Shown piece after piece: positions 46,701 through 63,037 of a stretch of DNA of 64,000 bases (position 1 is its first letter; each line of letters starts with the position of its first letter). This stretch comes from Saccharum officinarum. Its lineage: Eukaryota > Streptophyta > Magnoliopsida > Poales > Poaceae. Under the pieces are notes generated by a model that searched no databases, was not told the DNA's origin, and saw nothing but the letters and a program-made list of their open reading frames with translations. The stretch is taken from positions 64,096,662-64,160,661 of the forward strand of contig CM036225.1 in NCBI GenBank assembly GCA_020631735.1. The letters are read 5' to 3'. Both the position numbers and the translations under genes were made by a program.

Positions 46701-47300
46701 CACTGCAAATAGTGTGAGGAACAGAAAGCCATCATGATCTGTTTTGAGGCCGCGGAGACAGTATGGCGCACATGTAGCAGTGCCCGGACCTTGTCAGCTG
46801 CGCCCACCACACTGCTGAGCATTCAGAGGATCAGCAATCGCGTCAACAAAGGTGAGCATCTCCAGCAAGGTTGCCGTGCAAATTCAGAAGCTCCCGCAGC
46901 CGGTGGATCATCGTCGCCATACGGATGTGCTGATCGCCTGCAGAGGCAGGATCCAACTCTGCATCTCTCGCGAGATCAAGGCCCTCTGCCCGGACGCGTC
47001 AAGCTCTGCAAGACGGAGAAGCCAGGCGACGCGCAGCTCCAAAGAGCCACCTGTCCGTCCGGGGCAGTAGCGTTGCCGTCGGCACCAGCACGGAATTCCT
47101 CCACCAGGCCCCTTATGTGCCGCCGCGTCTCCACCAACTCCTGCCTGAGCTCCACGGCACTTCCTTCTGACTGGTTCGGACGAGGCGGTGTACGCGGAGG
47201 TCGAGAGGGCCAGGCTGGTACGGGTACCTCAAGTGCTGCTGCTGCTGCTGCTGCTGCTGCCAGAAATCAGCTGCACCCGGTGGACGATTGTGTTTAGTTC
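46700..47300 (-). pseudogene. Possible degraded coding remnant
   Basis: On the minus strand, pieces read like protein in different frames: AVELRQELVETRRHIRGLVEEF (about 47090-47170, shortened here) and LLEMLTFVDAIADPLN (about 46810-46870). They are separated by stops. A CTG/CAG run lies at 47236-47262. GC content and strand agree with a decayed gene, but I cannot name the family, and chance GC-rich frames are possible. Confidence 0.3.
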
Positions 47301-47524
47301 CGCGAAACAGGATGGTATATTCTTCACAAGCAAAAAACTAAACTCAGGTCCCATATTAGTGAATTCGTAACAGGATGGTAGCAGATATGGAAACACAAAA
47401 CATGTCCAGACTCAGCATGAATCGGGCGTCCCGAGGCACCATTCACATTTATTCTCAGCATAGACAAGCAGCAGGATGGACAGCGACCAAGGCCATTGGG
47501 ATGCTAGGGAAAGCAGAAAATTCT

Positions 47525-51016
<3,492 letters not shown>

Positions 51017-51112
51017 GGCGAGTTGAGGAGCGAGGACGAGATGCTCGAGACAAAGGAAGCGGATATGGGGTGAGGTGGACGGACGGTGGAGAGGGTTTTA
51101 GCCACTTGTGTC

Positions 51113-51120
51113 CTTTTAAA
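51113..51120 (-). promoter_or_regulatory. Possible GAPC TATA element
   Basis: TTTAAAAG on the minus strand about 100 bp upstream of the GAPC ATG. The downstream leader includes CTAAAACCCTC, and a GA/CT run (51134-51146) lies just upstream, as in many highly expressed plant genes. Position fits; no start-site data. Confidence 0.4.
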
Positions 51121-51149
51121 GTCGACGATACACGAGAGAGAGAGAGGAG

Positions 51150-51884
51150 AAAAGGCAGATTTATCTATTGCTATAATTATATAAACAAATAAAGGAGAGA
51201 AAGCGAAATGCAACTAGGGAAAGTGATTTGAAGAAAAATAAATAAACTACGGGAGCAAATACTTCTGGAATGAGGTGTGCGGGTGACCTGTCCGTCCGCC
51301 TTTCTCCAGAAGGCGCAGCAGGCCAGGCGAGGTGTCGTCGATGACGTGTAGGCCCAGTCAATACTATGGCCCACGTGTCATTGAAAGCGGCGGCCGCTCC
51401 AGTGGGTGCTTTTGGCTGCTTTGCTGTTGTCCGCGCGTGGTTTGTGACGCAAGAAGAAGAAGAAGAAAGGCATATTCCCACATTCTTTCTTGGGGAACAA
51501 TAATGCCGGTAAAGAATTCTAACTGAGTTTATTTATATTCAAAAAGAAAAGGAAAATAAATCCAACTTGAGGAAAAGAAATGTCAGTATTTTGACATGTT
51601 TGAAAAGCATAGGACAAAAATTACCGTCGTCGTGTTGTGGTGGTAAGAATGTTCGGCAAAAGTCTTCACCTAGGCTAGAACCGGTCCAAATTTAAATTAC
51701 CATCGGGTCAAATTAATTAGTGTATATCAGGTGTTAATCATTGTGTACATACATACATTGAATTAAGTAGCTATGCCAAAAAAAAATAACTTTAAAACTA
51801 CTATCAGGACCAAGTTAATTAGCATATATTGTCCCATAAATTGAGTAGATGGGCCATCAGGGTGGCCGCTTCAGCCCTGTTCGC
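51150..51884. other. Region upstream of GAPC
   Basis: Promoter-proximal sequence with a GAAGAAGAAGAAGAAAG run (about 51450-51467). Near 51715 and 51823, similar phrases AATTAATTAG and AGTTAATTAGCATATAT recur. No gene supported. Confidence 0.4.
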
Positions 51885-51955
51885 TTGAATTTATCAGCGG
51901 TCATTGAACAATGTTTTTCGCTCACAATAAATTTGTTTATCAGCCGCGAAAACCA
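51885..51955. mobile_element. hAT-like MITE fragment, copy 2
   Basis: GCCCTGTTCGCTTGAATTTATCAGC followed by AACAATGTTTTTCGCTCACAA, as in the family at 971-1077; the right end is missing or eroded. Confidence 0.5.
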
Positions 51956-52373
51956 TCAGTCTGTTTTTAGCATCCCTTTAATAGGCTTTGGCTTTTTCAA
52001 CGATTCACCGAGTAAATAGAGCCGATGCAGTGGACGGAGGAGTCGAAGTTAGATGTAGCTCTAACCAAACAAAGCTGAAATGTGTCGATGTGTACCTTCA
52101 TAATTGGGGGAATGAGAACCAAATTAAGATTCTAGGAATGTAGGATATTTCAAGTGGTGAGGAACATAAGAGGGTAGCTTACTAGCGGGTTTGTGTGCCT
52201 ACGAAATGGTGACTCCTGCAAGCAGCGCAAAAGGTAGCAGGTGTTTGAGAAAGAGGCTCGTGATAGCCGTTTTGTACGAGTCAAACCAAGACAACTAGAT
52301 ATCCACACAACCAAACAAATTCAACTTTTGCATTTCATGGACCAGGCCAGCTGATCTACAGCCAACCAATCAC

Positions 52374-52479
52374 GGCCCTATTCACTGGATGGTTTTTAGC
52401 TAGTTAATTCTGGCTGATGCTGATTTGTTGTGAAAGAGAAACACTGCTGAATAACTGGCTGACAAGATAAGCGAACAGG
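52374..52479. mobile_element. hAT-like MITE, copy 3
   Basis: Begins GGCCCTATTCACTGGATGG and ends ACAAGATAAGCGAACAGG, with GATTTGTTGTGAAAGAGAAACACTG inside (given in part). Inverted ends are recognisable. Confidence 0.6.
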
Positions 52480-53213
52480 TTGCACGTCCTTTGGAGACGG
52501 TGAGGTGGTGGAGCCGCGCTTTTGCTCGTCCATTATAGGATCATCTTTTTAGGTAACAACAAGCTTGCATTGCAGGCTTACTCAGCAGGGTCGTACCGTT
52601 GCTATAGCTATTAGCTAAATCATTGGACATGTAAAATCATTGGACATCTTTTTATTTATTACTGCGAGTGCTCTTACACGTCAGAGAGTGATCACTCGTG
52701 TAGTCGTGTTCTTCCCTTGCCCAGTTGCCAAGGGCTTTTTTCGGAGAGAGGAGCACTCCTATGCAACGGTGACAGTCCACGTGAAAACGACGTCAGGCCA
52801 GGCGCGCGTCCCGGGCGTCTCGTGCTCTGCCGGCCGCCGTGGGGTCCCGGGGAGCAGCAGCAGCTTGCGCATGCCGCCGCCCGTGCCCGTTCGTCCTCGG
52901 CTTCAGATTTCCGATAACGTCGGCCCCTTCACCCCTTTCTACTAGATGCTTCTTCCCTTCCCTCGGTGGCTCGGTGTCGGGTCCTGGCTGCACCCTACTC
53001 GCAAGTCGCAACTGGCGAAAGCAGCAGCCGCCCCGCACGGCCTGTGTCGACGACCTCCCCGGGTTTGGAAAACGTCCGTGTCGTGGCTCGTCAGGCTTCA
53101 AATCCTGCCGACGGCAGCAGTTGTCCGGCCGGCCGGTCCCGCTCGTACGTCTTCGCGTCCGCCGCCTCGGCTCGGTGTGCGCTCTCCTTTTTCTTCTTTT
53201 CTACTCCCCGGCC
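52480..53213. other. Intergenic, GC-rich part
   Basis: 52780-53200 is GC-rich with overlapping frames on both strands (up to 133 codons) and no recognisable product; not annotated as a gene. Confidence 0.45.
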
Positions 53214-53292
53214 TACTCCGTTCGTTTCGCTGAATTTTAACTTATGCTAATTCGTTGTAAGAGAAAAATATTGTTCGTTCGCTGAGAACACT
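53214..53292. mobile_element. hAT-like MITE fragment, copy 4
   Basis: CTCCGTTCGTTTCGCTGAAT at the left, AATTCGTTGTAAGAGAAAAAT in the middle, GTTCGCTGAGAACA at the right; short and eroded. Confidence 0.45.
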
Positions 53293-54057
53293 GTTTGTCT
53301 TCTTGAATTCCAAAACAAGTCAATCTAAAATATATATTATTTCCAAAATACCCCCTCGCTTGCTGGAGAACGCTTCTTCCTGCGCCTGTATGTGTGGCCC
53401 ACAAAGGAGTCCACGACATAGGGAAAGTAGTTGAGGTTTTGTGTGATGTTTATTAGAAAATATAGTTGCTCTTTCCTCCCTTTGCAGTTTTTTTTCAAAT
53501 GGGTTACAATTTTCTTGATCAATCAAAAGTTCTCAAGTATTATTGTTTGGTTATTTTTTTTGTTTTCGTTTGCTTTACAGTTGAAGTTTCTGACTGTCTG
53601 GGACTGCAACATCATATGGCATGATAGAATGATGACATAGCCTTCCTTCAGTCTGATTGAAATCAGTTAGTGTATTATCATTGCATTGTTATATTATAGT
53701 CTTATAATATAGACTATGGCTGATTATCTCTTGTTACAGTTTGGGTGCACACTTACATGTTATTGAGGAAATGGATCATGCATGAAGATGCTGAGTTGCT
53801 GTCATACTGACAGGCAGAATGACTTATATTGATCAAAGTTATCAAAATGACCTCAACGGGAAATTTTCTGTTATTTCACAGTTTTTCTCCCTATATCATT
53901 AGGAGAATAAGAAACAATCTGTTCATAAAAAAGAGGGAATAAGAAACACAATCATTCTTTTTTTGTAATCTATCCTTCTGAAAGGTTGACTATATTAATT
54001 GTGTCCTTTAGTTCCAACCTTCTGAAAGACGGTTTGGCTAAACACTCTAGCTAGAGG
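53293..54057. other. Intergenic, AT-rich
   Basis: No exon, RNA gene or complete transposon recognised. Confidence 0.5.
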
Positions 54058-54065
54058 CCTAGAGT

Positions 54066-54673
54066 CAGAGGCGGAGCTCCCCATGCAGCAGGGTGGGGCA
54101 GCTGCCCCACCTACTGGCGGAGTAGAGCCCCTAGTACCCCTCTGTCTTCCTTCGTTCCAGCAAGCGATAGAGCACAGGATAGCACTCTGGCTGGAAGACG
54201 AGATGGTGGAAATTACGAAATAAAACGTTTAGGCCCAGTAGCCCACGGCCCAAGTAGATAGTACCCCCAAATCCCTAATCCACAGGATAGCACTCGCGTC
54301 TCCCCGTCCGCCATCGCGCACCCGTGCTCTACCGACTACCGTACAACATCCACGGTCTGTACACTCGCCGACGCCTGGCCGACGTCCTAGTGGTAGCTGC
54401 TGGTGGCTGGCCTGCAGTGTGATGTGTACTGCTGCCTAGCGGTAGCTCTTGAATTGTTGGATTTTAGTCTTTTGGACACTTGTTCTTGTTGACTTGGTAT
54501 TTGTTGAATTGAATTAGTTGACTACTGTCTTCTGATGAGAGATACCATGTTCATTCTTCAATCAATATTTAAAATTTTCAAATATTAGGTATTCATGTGC
54601 GTCCTTGCAATGCCATAAAAAAGTTATGTCCGTGATGCGCCCCACCTAAATTTCAATCCGAGCTCCGCCACTG
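54066..54673. mobile_element. Non-autonomous hAT element with 8-bp target repeats
   Basis: The 608-bp element begins CAGAGGCGGAGCTCC and ends GAGCTCCGCCACTG, inverted repeats of the CAG(A/T)GGCGGA type. Perfect CCTAGAGT repeats flank it (54058-54065, 54674-54681), the 8-bp target of hAT elements. It has no transposase. Confidence 0.92.
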
Positions 54674-54681
54674 CCTAGAGT

Positions 54682-55440
54682 ATACTCTTTCCCAGATGGA
54701 GGACGTAGTTGATAAACAAAAGGAACCCCACATATTGCTTGAAACACCATAATATTAAATTGGCTGCAGTACGAGTACCAGAACTTAATTCATCTCTGTT
54801 TCTCTAGTAGCCCGTTCATATTACACAAAAGCCAATTTGTGTAAGCTTACTACTAGAGATCTATCATTGAAGAACCAAACAGTGCATTATTTTAAACTAG
54901 TATATGTGCTCGTGCTAACTCTACAGGCCATATTAATTCAAAAGTTAATTCTATCTAATTTGAAGTACTTCGTTACGATTCAATCAAAAACATATTTATG
55001 TGGCTCAAAATAAATGGAGTGATGCACGTTTAAAAAAAATATAGCAATGCATGTTTCTGCCTTTCTTCCCAAACCAGGCCACCACCTCCTCATCCCTCGG
55101 GCCCAGCCTGCCCCCATCTGCTGCCTGGGAAAGAGCACCAGTATTTATGAGAGCAAATTCATCTCTACTATAATGCACCAATCAAAATTATACTAGATCC
55201 CCCAGTAAAATGTCTCCCGCTGAGAGCCTCCCACCATTGTGTACCCAAAAAAATACACACAAGAATCCACCTCTATTAAGATCAAGGGCTACTAAGACAC
55301 ACAAACCAAATCCGATGGCCACAATTCGATGTGTGATGCGAGGCTTCTCACCCGGCTTCTCACCCCGCACCTTCTCTTCTCACGCGGCTTCCGTCTCACA
55401 CCTCGCACGATCAAAGCCATAATCATCGTCACCGAGGTAA
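54682..55440. other. Intergenic
   Basis: AT-rich, with a small direct repeat GGCTTCTCACCC at about 55342-55365. No gene supported. Confidence 0.45.
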
Positions 55441-56400
55441 TCAGTGAATAAAAAAAAGAAAAGTAAAATCACCGTTCCAAACCTACGAGGCCGCCGCCGT
55501 CATTCTCTCCTATCTCCTCTCGAGCGTGGTTGGGGGAGCGACATCCAGATCCATCGTGGCCAGCACCATGGCTGGGGGTGTAGCCCCCATGCTGGCCTGC
55601 TTGGGAGGTCCGCGCTTCTCCTGGCTGGGGGCGCTGGACGCGGCGGCGGCAGTGGCGTGAATCCCGAACGCGGAGGCGGCAGCAGTGGCAGGGTGCCGGA
55701 CACCAGGGCAGGGCATCAGTACGCCGGACGCCAGGCCAGGGCGCCAGTCCGTCGACCGCCAGGGCAGCAGTCCACCGGTGCGCGAGGGTGGGATCGAATG
55801 GGCACGACGGGTAAGGGCGCGTGGGTGGTCGGCAGGAGGTGGCGGACCTGCGCCGAGCGGCCGGGCCTGGAGGCTGGAGCGCGGGCGGCTAGCCAGCCCC
55901 GCGCGGCCGCTCCTGCGCATGCCGAGGCCGGCCCCCAGGCCAGCAGCGGACAAGCAGGTCCTGGTGTTGGGGCTGGGATGGGGATGACGTGCGCCTCAGA
56001 CCATGTCGGTCGGCCGGCAACGTGGTGAGTCTTCCAGCGTCAGGTTCGATCCCGAGACCTTCTCCTCTATCCATTTTCTTCAGCCCTCCTATACCGATGA
56101 GGCCCACTACCATCGTCTTTCTCTGTGTTGGCATGGCGTTCTTGTGTTCTGCAATTTTTTGACTGTCTATTTGTTTTTCCATGGTTTATCAGTGGAATAT
56201 TGTTTTTGCTCCCTTCATGAAAGAAAATTCTAAGATAAATTGCTACAAATTTGACTCCCATATGTTTAACGTGTTCTCTATGTCTTTGACATATGCACTA
56301 ATTTGTTTGGATTTGCGATGTTGCAGTGACAACAATCAGGCAGGCAGCCTGAGCCCTGAAGCTGTTGAGGTAGCCTCCTCGAGCTTCTAGGCCTCGGGAT
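55441..56400. other. GC-rich block, possible 5' end of a transcription unit
   Basis: 55480-55990 is GC-rich with imperfect repeats around GCCGGACGCCAGG. GATGTTGCAG then GTTGAGGTAGCC near 56316-56373 resembles an exon between splice sites. It might be the start of the unit ending at 62537, but I cannot link them from sequence alone. Confidence 0.3.
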
Positions 56401-59400
56401 GTACATCCCAGTCATTAGTAGCCCCTTTCACTTTTGTGCTGTTCTTGCAGCCAATGATCTGAACAAAGTGGCATTGTTTGAATTGTTAAATTTAGGAAAT
56501 AAGGCTATTTATATTAAATTTAGGAAATTTATCTTTATTGCCTTGCTCAATTCATATGAAATTTGGCTCCGTCAGTGCACCATTGAATTTATTAACTTAA
56601 AAACTTCTGAACGCCCGATAAGTGTGATTGCTAAAAAACATGTATAATGAGTGCCAATAACTTTCCAGCAGGGAGGTCAATTATTCCAGCGTATTGACCA
56701 GACGAGGACGGTATAGCAGCATGTGGTTAGGCTATAGTTTTTCTTATTACCTAGAACTAAGCATTCCGATGTATGTTTTTCCTTAGGATTTCTTCCACAT
56801 TGACATTCAGTGGTAACGCCAAAGGAGCAGAAGATGAGGTACACTCAGCAGCTTGATCATAAGGTGTATACTTGGTAAGATCGTCATTTAGCGTCATATG
56901 ATTTTGCAGCTTGCTTCAATACTTCAGTCTCAGTGAATAAATAATTAGTTCTAGAGTGTTGTAATACATTTGTACTGCCCCATTTATGCCATAGTACATT
57001 TCTTTCTATTATTTAGTTAATTGCATTGTCCTTTTGGAAACTGTTTAGTATGAAATAATTATTTAACATCAGTCATTGTTATTCCCTCCTTTGTTATAAT
57101 TAGTGAGCCTGATAACTCTTATACGAGCCTAAGAAGTAAGAACTCTTATTGATGCATGAGCAAACACTCACTTGTGCCAACGAGAAGCATTCTGTCATTT
57201 GCATGTGAAGTGTATTTATACTTTAGGGAACAATCTAACTTATGATGGCACATTGTGCTTTGTGGTTTCTTGTCTTCTGTAATCTTACCATTCTATTTTA
57301 TTCTGTATCTTGGATGAATGGCCTATGTTAACTTGAGTAGATTGAAGAGTGGTTATGTTTTTTAAACAAATACGTTTTGCTAACTTGCAAGCTGCAACCA
57401 TTATGGCATTGTCTGCTATTGAAATCTGCCTCTTGCAAACTCTGAAAATAGACATGCTTTATTTTGCTTCAGTACTCTAACCTGATTTGCACTCGCAGAT
57501 TCTCTTCTTAGACATCAATGCTTACAAGGTAAACTGACTGGTTTCTGCTTAACTAAAAAAATTTTGTGTCTCCCTGTTTCTCGTCTCTTTTGGGTTTCAT
57601 CTCTAGCCCACCCCAACTTGCTTGGGACAAAAGGCTATGTTGTTGTTTGTCATGAGCCCTACATTTTCAGAGTCAACTTATCTGACTTGGCTCATTGTGT
57701 TGTAGGTGGACCTTGGTACCGATGAGAAGCACTGCTTCTGTCGGGACTCAGATCTGTTAGCTGTAATTGAATGAATTTTACCATGAAAATTACAGACTTG
57801 CCCATGCTCCAACTGCATGGACTTATCTTGCATCTACTTTGTTGTAAGCACATGCTCTGTGCTCCGCTGTCGAGCCTATACACATGCCCTCTACAGCGAT
57901 GATGGGTGAGTTCTTGTGTCTCTCTCTGCTGGATCTGCCGTGTGAGGATGCCAATTGCATATATGCAGTAATCTTTTCATGTTTGAACAGCTGCTCCCAA
58001 AATCTCTCTCAAAAAAAGGGTGCTCCCAAAATCAACATTTGTGGCTCTGTGTTCGATTGTCATCAGAATAGCATTTGTGAATAAATTTTGAGTGCTTACA
58101 TCAGCTATAATAGCCTATTTTGTAAATATAGGTAATTCATGGCACATTTTTAGATTTCCTGATCAATGATGGCAGGCAAAGGACAATGTACCATATATGT
58201 GCACACATTGCAACAAAAGTGTGTTTTTTACACATAGGGGTAGCAGTGCAATAGTAGGAGCTTGTTGGTCTTGTCAATGGCAGACGTAGATGGCAGGCAA
58301 AATATTGAAGTTACATGGTAGTTCATCAAAAGGCGGATGGCTCTGTCTTGTTCTCTTGACTCAAGGACGATTCCTTGCTATGTAGATACCTAAAATCAGG
58401 GCAAAAAACATATGAAGAAAATGATCTGAGATTTAAAACAGCCTTATACTGACATAATAGTTATGGATCCTGTGATGAACAATTATGCAAGGAAAATTTA
58501 TTACCTTAGATGTGAGGCGCGTAATATGTATCATGGAACAAAAGGGGTCTGTAGAAGGGGAAAGAAGGCTCTGGGATCCTTGCATGGATAGCTTATAGTA
58601 TGGATCAAAGCTGAAGTAGAAAGAGACATTAGAGAATAGATAATTAGAAACAGCTGCTGCTAGAGATAAATGAGTACACTGAGGATAGTTGCCCAGGCTA
58701 AGCATAGGTATTGGAGGGAAAAAATTAGTAGCCTATATTCAGGCAGCTGTTTAGTAGTATGAATCATAGCAAAAGGGAGAATTTAGACATAGCACAAAGC
58801 CTGTGCCACTCTAACATAAGGATATGTTGATTACTATGAGCACGGATATGTTCCTCATTCCAAAACAGAGCAGTACAATGCGAGCGCATATGATCGGGCC
58901 TTCCCAAATAAAGAGGTGAGGAAACCGTGCCTACAATTTGTAGAGCAAAGAAAGAAACAAACTAATAGTTAAGATCATGATAGCTTTGTTACCAAGAGAA
59001 GTTCATGAATAAAGTATTTGCAGCAGGTTAAGGGCTAACTTTGGCTGTCATTACAGTTTCTCCTCTGTTTTGGCTGCTACTTGTTACCTGTTTTCTCAAT
59101 AGTAACCTTTAGTTAAACCTAGAGATTAGAGATGGATGATCCTTTGTTGTGTTGGCATTACAGAGGTGGAGGTTTCATGTCCTTGGCGAATCTATTGTAC
59201 TTTGCTAGGAAATCTTTGTTTTAGCAATATGAGGTACTTGCTGTTGCTTTTGTACAACATAGATTATCTGTTTTGCACGGACTTCAGTTGTTATGTTGCT
59301 GCTGTATTTTAATTCCAATACAGTTAACATCATTTTTTTGTATTTTTATTCCAATGTTCACTTGTGCTGAAGCCTCAAAAGATGAGATGTAATTCATATT

Positions 59401-59990
59401 AGAACCAGTACGCGTTTTGTGAAGACTGGTTTTTCCTCTCTTCATTTGGCTTGCAGGTCAAAAGGTCGTTGAGCAGTTTACTCTCTTCATTTGTCTTTCG
59501 CTGGCTCTCTGGCTATATGCATATTAGAGGAGCTGCTTATTTCATTATTTGCATGAAGCTCGAGAATGGTGAGCTTTCTCTTCTCACCTTTCTTGTCAGG
59601 TATAGCACCATCAGTTCAGTATACAATATGATATATGTTTGGGAGGAAAAAAAAGATACGTTCTGAAAATCATTTGCCTGACATTCTATAGTCTGAGCAG
59701 GGCCATTTCATGACCCAATGCATATCTGCAGTGGACTTAAACAACATCCTAAAGGGGCATTATATAGATTTACACAGACCTGTTTCGACAAGTGCATTGA
59801 GAAAAGGTACAAATATGATCAGCTTATTCTATGTAACACTTAACGTTCTATGATGTTATATATGGATAATCACCAAATAATTTAACTAAGCTGCAATACG
59901 TTACACCTTAAGTTTGGAACTTCTCATGCAATGTTCATTGATACTCAAGAAGGATTTTTCCTCTGTGAGATTGGACTATGATTTTTTTTT
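56401..59990. other. Intergenic or intronic
   Basis: AT-rich. Isolated splice-like segments occur, for example near 57499-57532, without a recognisable protein. Contains the short retroelement tail at 57567-57650. Confidence 0.35.
57567..57650 (+). mobile_element. Short non-LTR retroelement tail, second copy
   Basis: CTCCCTGTTTCTCGTCTC through CCAACTTGCTTGGGAC to GGCTATGTTGTTGTTTG, almost the same as the terminal part of the GAPC-intron copy but on the plus strand. It is shorter, so 5' truncated. Confidence 0.75.
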
Positions 59991-61685
59991 CTGTGGATTC
60001 ATTTTATTCCAGGCATAAAGAAGCTGAGCTCAATATGGGTGAGAACAGTTGCATGACCGATGCATTCCAAAATATTGGCAGCCATGTTTGTTAATACCCT
60101 TTCTCTTTGGCATCTTGTGTGGAGTGGTGGTTTAGATGCTCTTTCTTCTCGGCACCACCATGTTCGTCAACTTCAACAAAGAAGTAAGCATAATTTTGCT
60201 CAAGTCATGGTTTATTATATATATTTCTCTGAAATTAAACCATTTCTTTCCATTTCATTTTTCTAATATATGACAGAAGCTATAAAATCAAGGTATTTTG
60301 AGAAGCCCATTGGTTTTCCTGCAGAAGTACACACCCTTGTTTTGATTTGGAAAAGAATGCTCTCTTGTGGGTGGAGTAGTTTGAATTTTAAATCCCTTTT
60401 AAATCAAGTTATTTTGCCATTGCTATTTTCAAACCAATGGACCGATTGCCCTTGGTTTGGACATCCGTTACTTATAACCGGATTTTAATTTTTTTAAATA
60501 AAATATATGGAAAACGGGGAAAGGACAATATTGCCCCCTCTAGACTTATGTAGCCTGAGTTCCTTCCTTTCATGTTCAGGTCCTGTGGAACCCTGGCCCG
60601 GTGCTCGGCAGGTCGTTGCGGCGGCGAGGTGGCGGGCTGGCTGCAGGGCTCATAATTCATAAGTTAAGGGAGAGCAGCTTATTAGTTTATGAAAATCTGG
60701 CCTATAAATTGTAATAATTGAGCCATAATATGTACATGTTTGTTTGAGTCTATATAAGCTGGATTCCATAATTTGGGGTGGGAACTAAACACCCCAAAAA
60801 ACAGGTCGACACCTTGATGTCATATAGTTGTAAAAATACTTTCCTTAATAAAAATGATGGCGTTGTGTGAGGGGAAAAATGGTTGCAAAATTATTTATAT
60901 GTTGGGCTCATATGGGTGCGTCATGTACAATATTTTTTAAAAATGTATAGTATTTTGATTGTTACCGTAGTTTACTACAGATGTTATGCTTGGTGGAAAA
61001 TGATCGATGGAGAGCCTTGTCATGCATGATGCTTGACCTACAGTATGTTTTTTGGGGCTGCTTTCCTCGTCTACTGGGTTTCAGGCATGCCATCTTAAGG
61101 TTTTCTCCTTTTTATTAATTCATCCTTTCATAAAAAATTGTGTTTTGATAACTCTCACATAGTAGATGTAATCATCCCGATTTCTAACATGAATTCTGTG
61201 TGTTCAGATTTGTGCTCCAAGGCGCAAGCTGGGATCGTCAGTTCAGGATTCAGGTCTCATTGATGTGGAGCCCAACAATTAGCTGTGCAGCCATAGTCTG
61301 GCAGTATTGGTGTCATGCCAGTAGGGGAGATTGGAGCAGTGGGAGACGCTAACAAAGGAAGCATGGATTCGCAGGGAAGTTTGGGTTCGCAAAGTGTTTA
61401 TTGCTCAAGATCAAAGCTCCAGAGCCCGTGCATCAATATTTGTTCGGCTATGGCTTTAATATGGCTATTCGGATGATTGTGTGGAACCAAGCTATCATGT
61501 TGAACAAACAAAACTACCACTTTATGGACCTCAAGTTTGTTGTAAGTTCATATTTATTACTCTTACATTGTATAGTTCATCAAATAATTACAATATGTTG
61601 AAGAACTACCACTTCATGGACCTCATATTTGTAAAATCATCAGGAAATAACTCGGTTTGGACGAGATATCTGATGTTCTGGCCCA

Positions 61686-62276
61686 GTAGACCACAAGAAA
61701 CTGCCAAAAGTACTTGAGCGTTGGCCTGATATGCAGTATGATATTAAAGATTGCAGCAATGTAAGAAATGATATGTGTACTCACTCCTTTAAAAATCTAT
61801 TAATTTTATTTATCACTTATAGCCTGTGCATTTGTTTTTAGATTCTATTGCCATATTATCAAGACGGACTGTACATTTTATACATAATGGACATGGAAAA
61901 CAAAATTGTCCACATTATGGATCCACTTCCAGATATTGTATGTTCTAGGGGTTATGATCAAAGCATGGCATATATACCTACATTCCACACTATTGCTAAA
62001 AGGTTCGGTCTCGCAATGGGAAAGACAAATTCTAAGTGGAATGACAATATTTATCATTGGAAGCGAAAATACCCTACATGTGTAACAAAGGTTCCAAATA
62101 ATAAATACTGGTAACCTCTTATAATATGTTTCATCTTTTTTTTATCACAAAATAGTTTTTTGATTTGTGTACAACAAATAAACAAATGCTCTTCTTCAGG
62201 AATTTGGGAGGCTTTCTTGTATACAATTTCATGAAGTTCTGGGATGGCGTAAGATTGCCACCAATCAACAATGTAA

Positions 62277-62360
<84 letters not shown>

Positions 62361-62537
62361 CACACACTACACGGTAGGAAATTAATAACTTAACCTATTA
62401 TTATTTATCATGCACAGCTATCAATTTCACTGAGGATGGAATTCTTGGCCGACATTTTGACGAGTCCTGCAAATGAATGTTTCGATAACCTCCCGGAAGA
62501 TCTCCAATATATGATTAAGGAGTTAGACAGAATATAA
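61686..62537 (+). pseudogene. Ulp1-like (C48 peptidase-related) gene 3' exons
   Basis: Four segments join in phase with GT-AG borders: about 61686-61760, 61842-62110, 62200-62272 and 62418-62537 (TAA stop). The product reads LPKVLERWPDMQYDIKDCS, then ILYIMDMENKIVHIMDPLPD, WKRKYPTCV, NLGGFLVYNFMKFWDGV, and ends ELDRI. It resembles the last part of plant Ulp1-like proteins, many of them encoded or spread by Mutator-type transposons. There the block ends in a Cys (DCG) followed by a phenylalanine-methionine-rich helix and W-D/N-G. Here Leu sits where the catalytic Cys is expected, so proteolytic activity is doubtful. Upstream exons are uncertain: 61400-61550 repeats the phrase NYHFMDL also found at about 61605. 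It may be a decayed transposon gene or a diverged host gene. Confidence 0.5.
62279..62358. repeat. (AT)n microsatellite in Ulp1-like intron
   Basis: About 80 bp of AT dinucleotides, starting a few bases after the GTAAGC donor of the exon ending at 62272. Confidence 0.98.
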
Positions 62538-63035
62538 AATACAATAAATAACATTACTATGAATTCTTATTTGCAAAATTGTTCTTGAATTGTATAGAAT
62601 GCTTAAATACAATTGTGTAAAAGTTAAACTGTGTCAAAAAATTCGTTGTTTTCATAAGCATCCCTAAGATAAAGCCGTAGCGTTAGCACGGGCATTGTAC
62701 TAGTATCACTAAATAGATCATGAAATATATCTTCATAATATACTTATTTGGCATTATGTATGTTGTTAATCTTTCCAGTAAAATTAATCAAATTTAAGAC
62801 AACTCGACTTAGCATGATTCTAAAAACTGATTTATTTTGGTACCGAGGGAGTAATGAGATTTCCAAAGCTACAAAACACATACCTTGTCCTATATCAGAG
62901 AAACCAAGCAAAGAAATAGAGGACAGCCGGTCGTTCAAAAATAAATAGAGGACCGTATACAAATAACCACCATAGATTGATATATAATCTATCAAACGTT
63001 CATGATCGGTGAGCCTGAGAACCTTGCAAACATCA
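62538..63035. other. Downstream of Ulp1-like exons
   Basis: AT-rich, no gene recognised. GTACCGAGGGAGTAA at 62840-62854 looks like the right end of an eroded Stowaway-like element. Confidence 0.4.
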
Positions 63036-63037
63036 TA

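Noticed and set aside
47187..47297. Poly-Leu/poly-Ala frames around a CTG repeat
   Set aside because: Produced by the trinucleotide run at 47236-47262.
55444..56028. 194-codon frame in GC-rich block
   Set aside because: Low-complexity Gly/Ala/Arg/Pro composition with long frames on the opposite strand; no recognisable domain.
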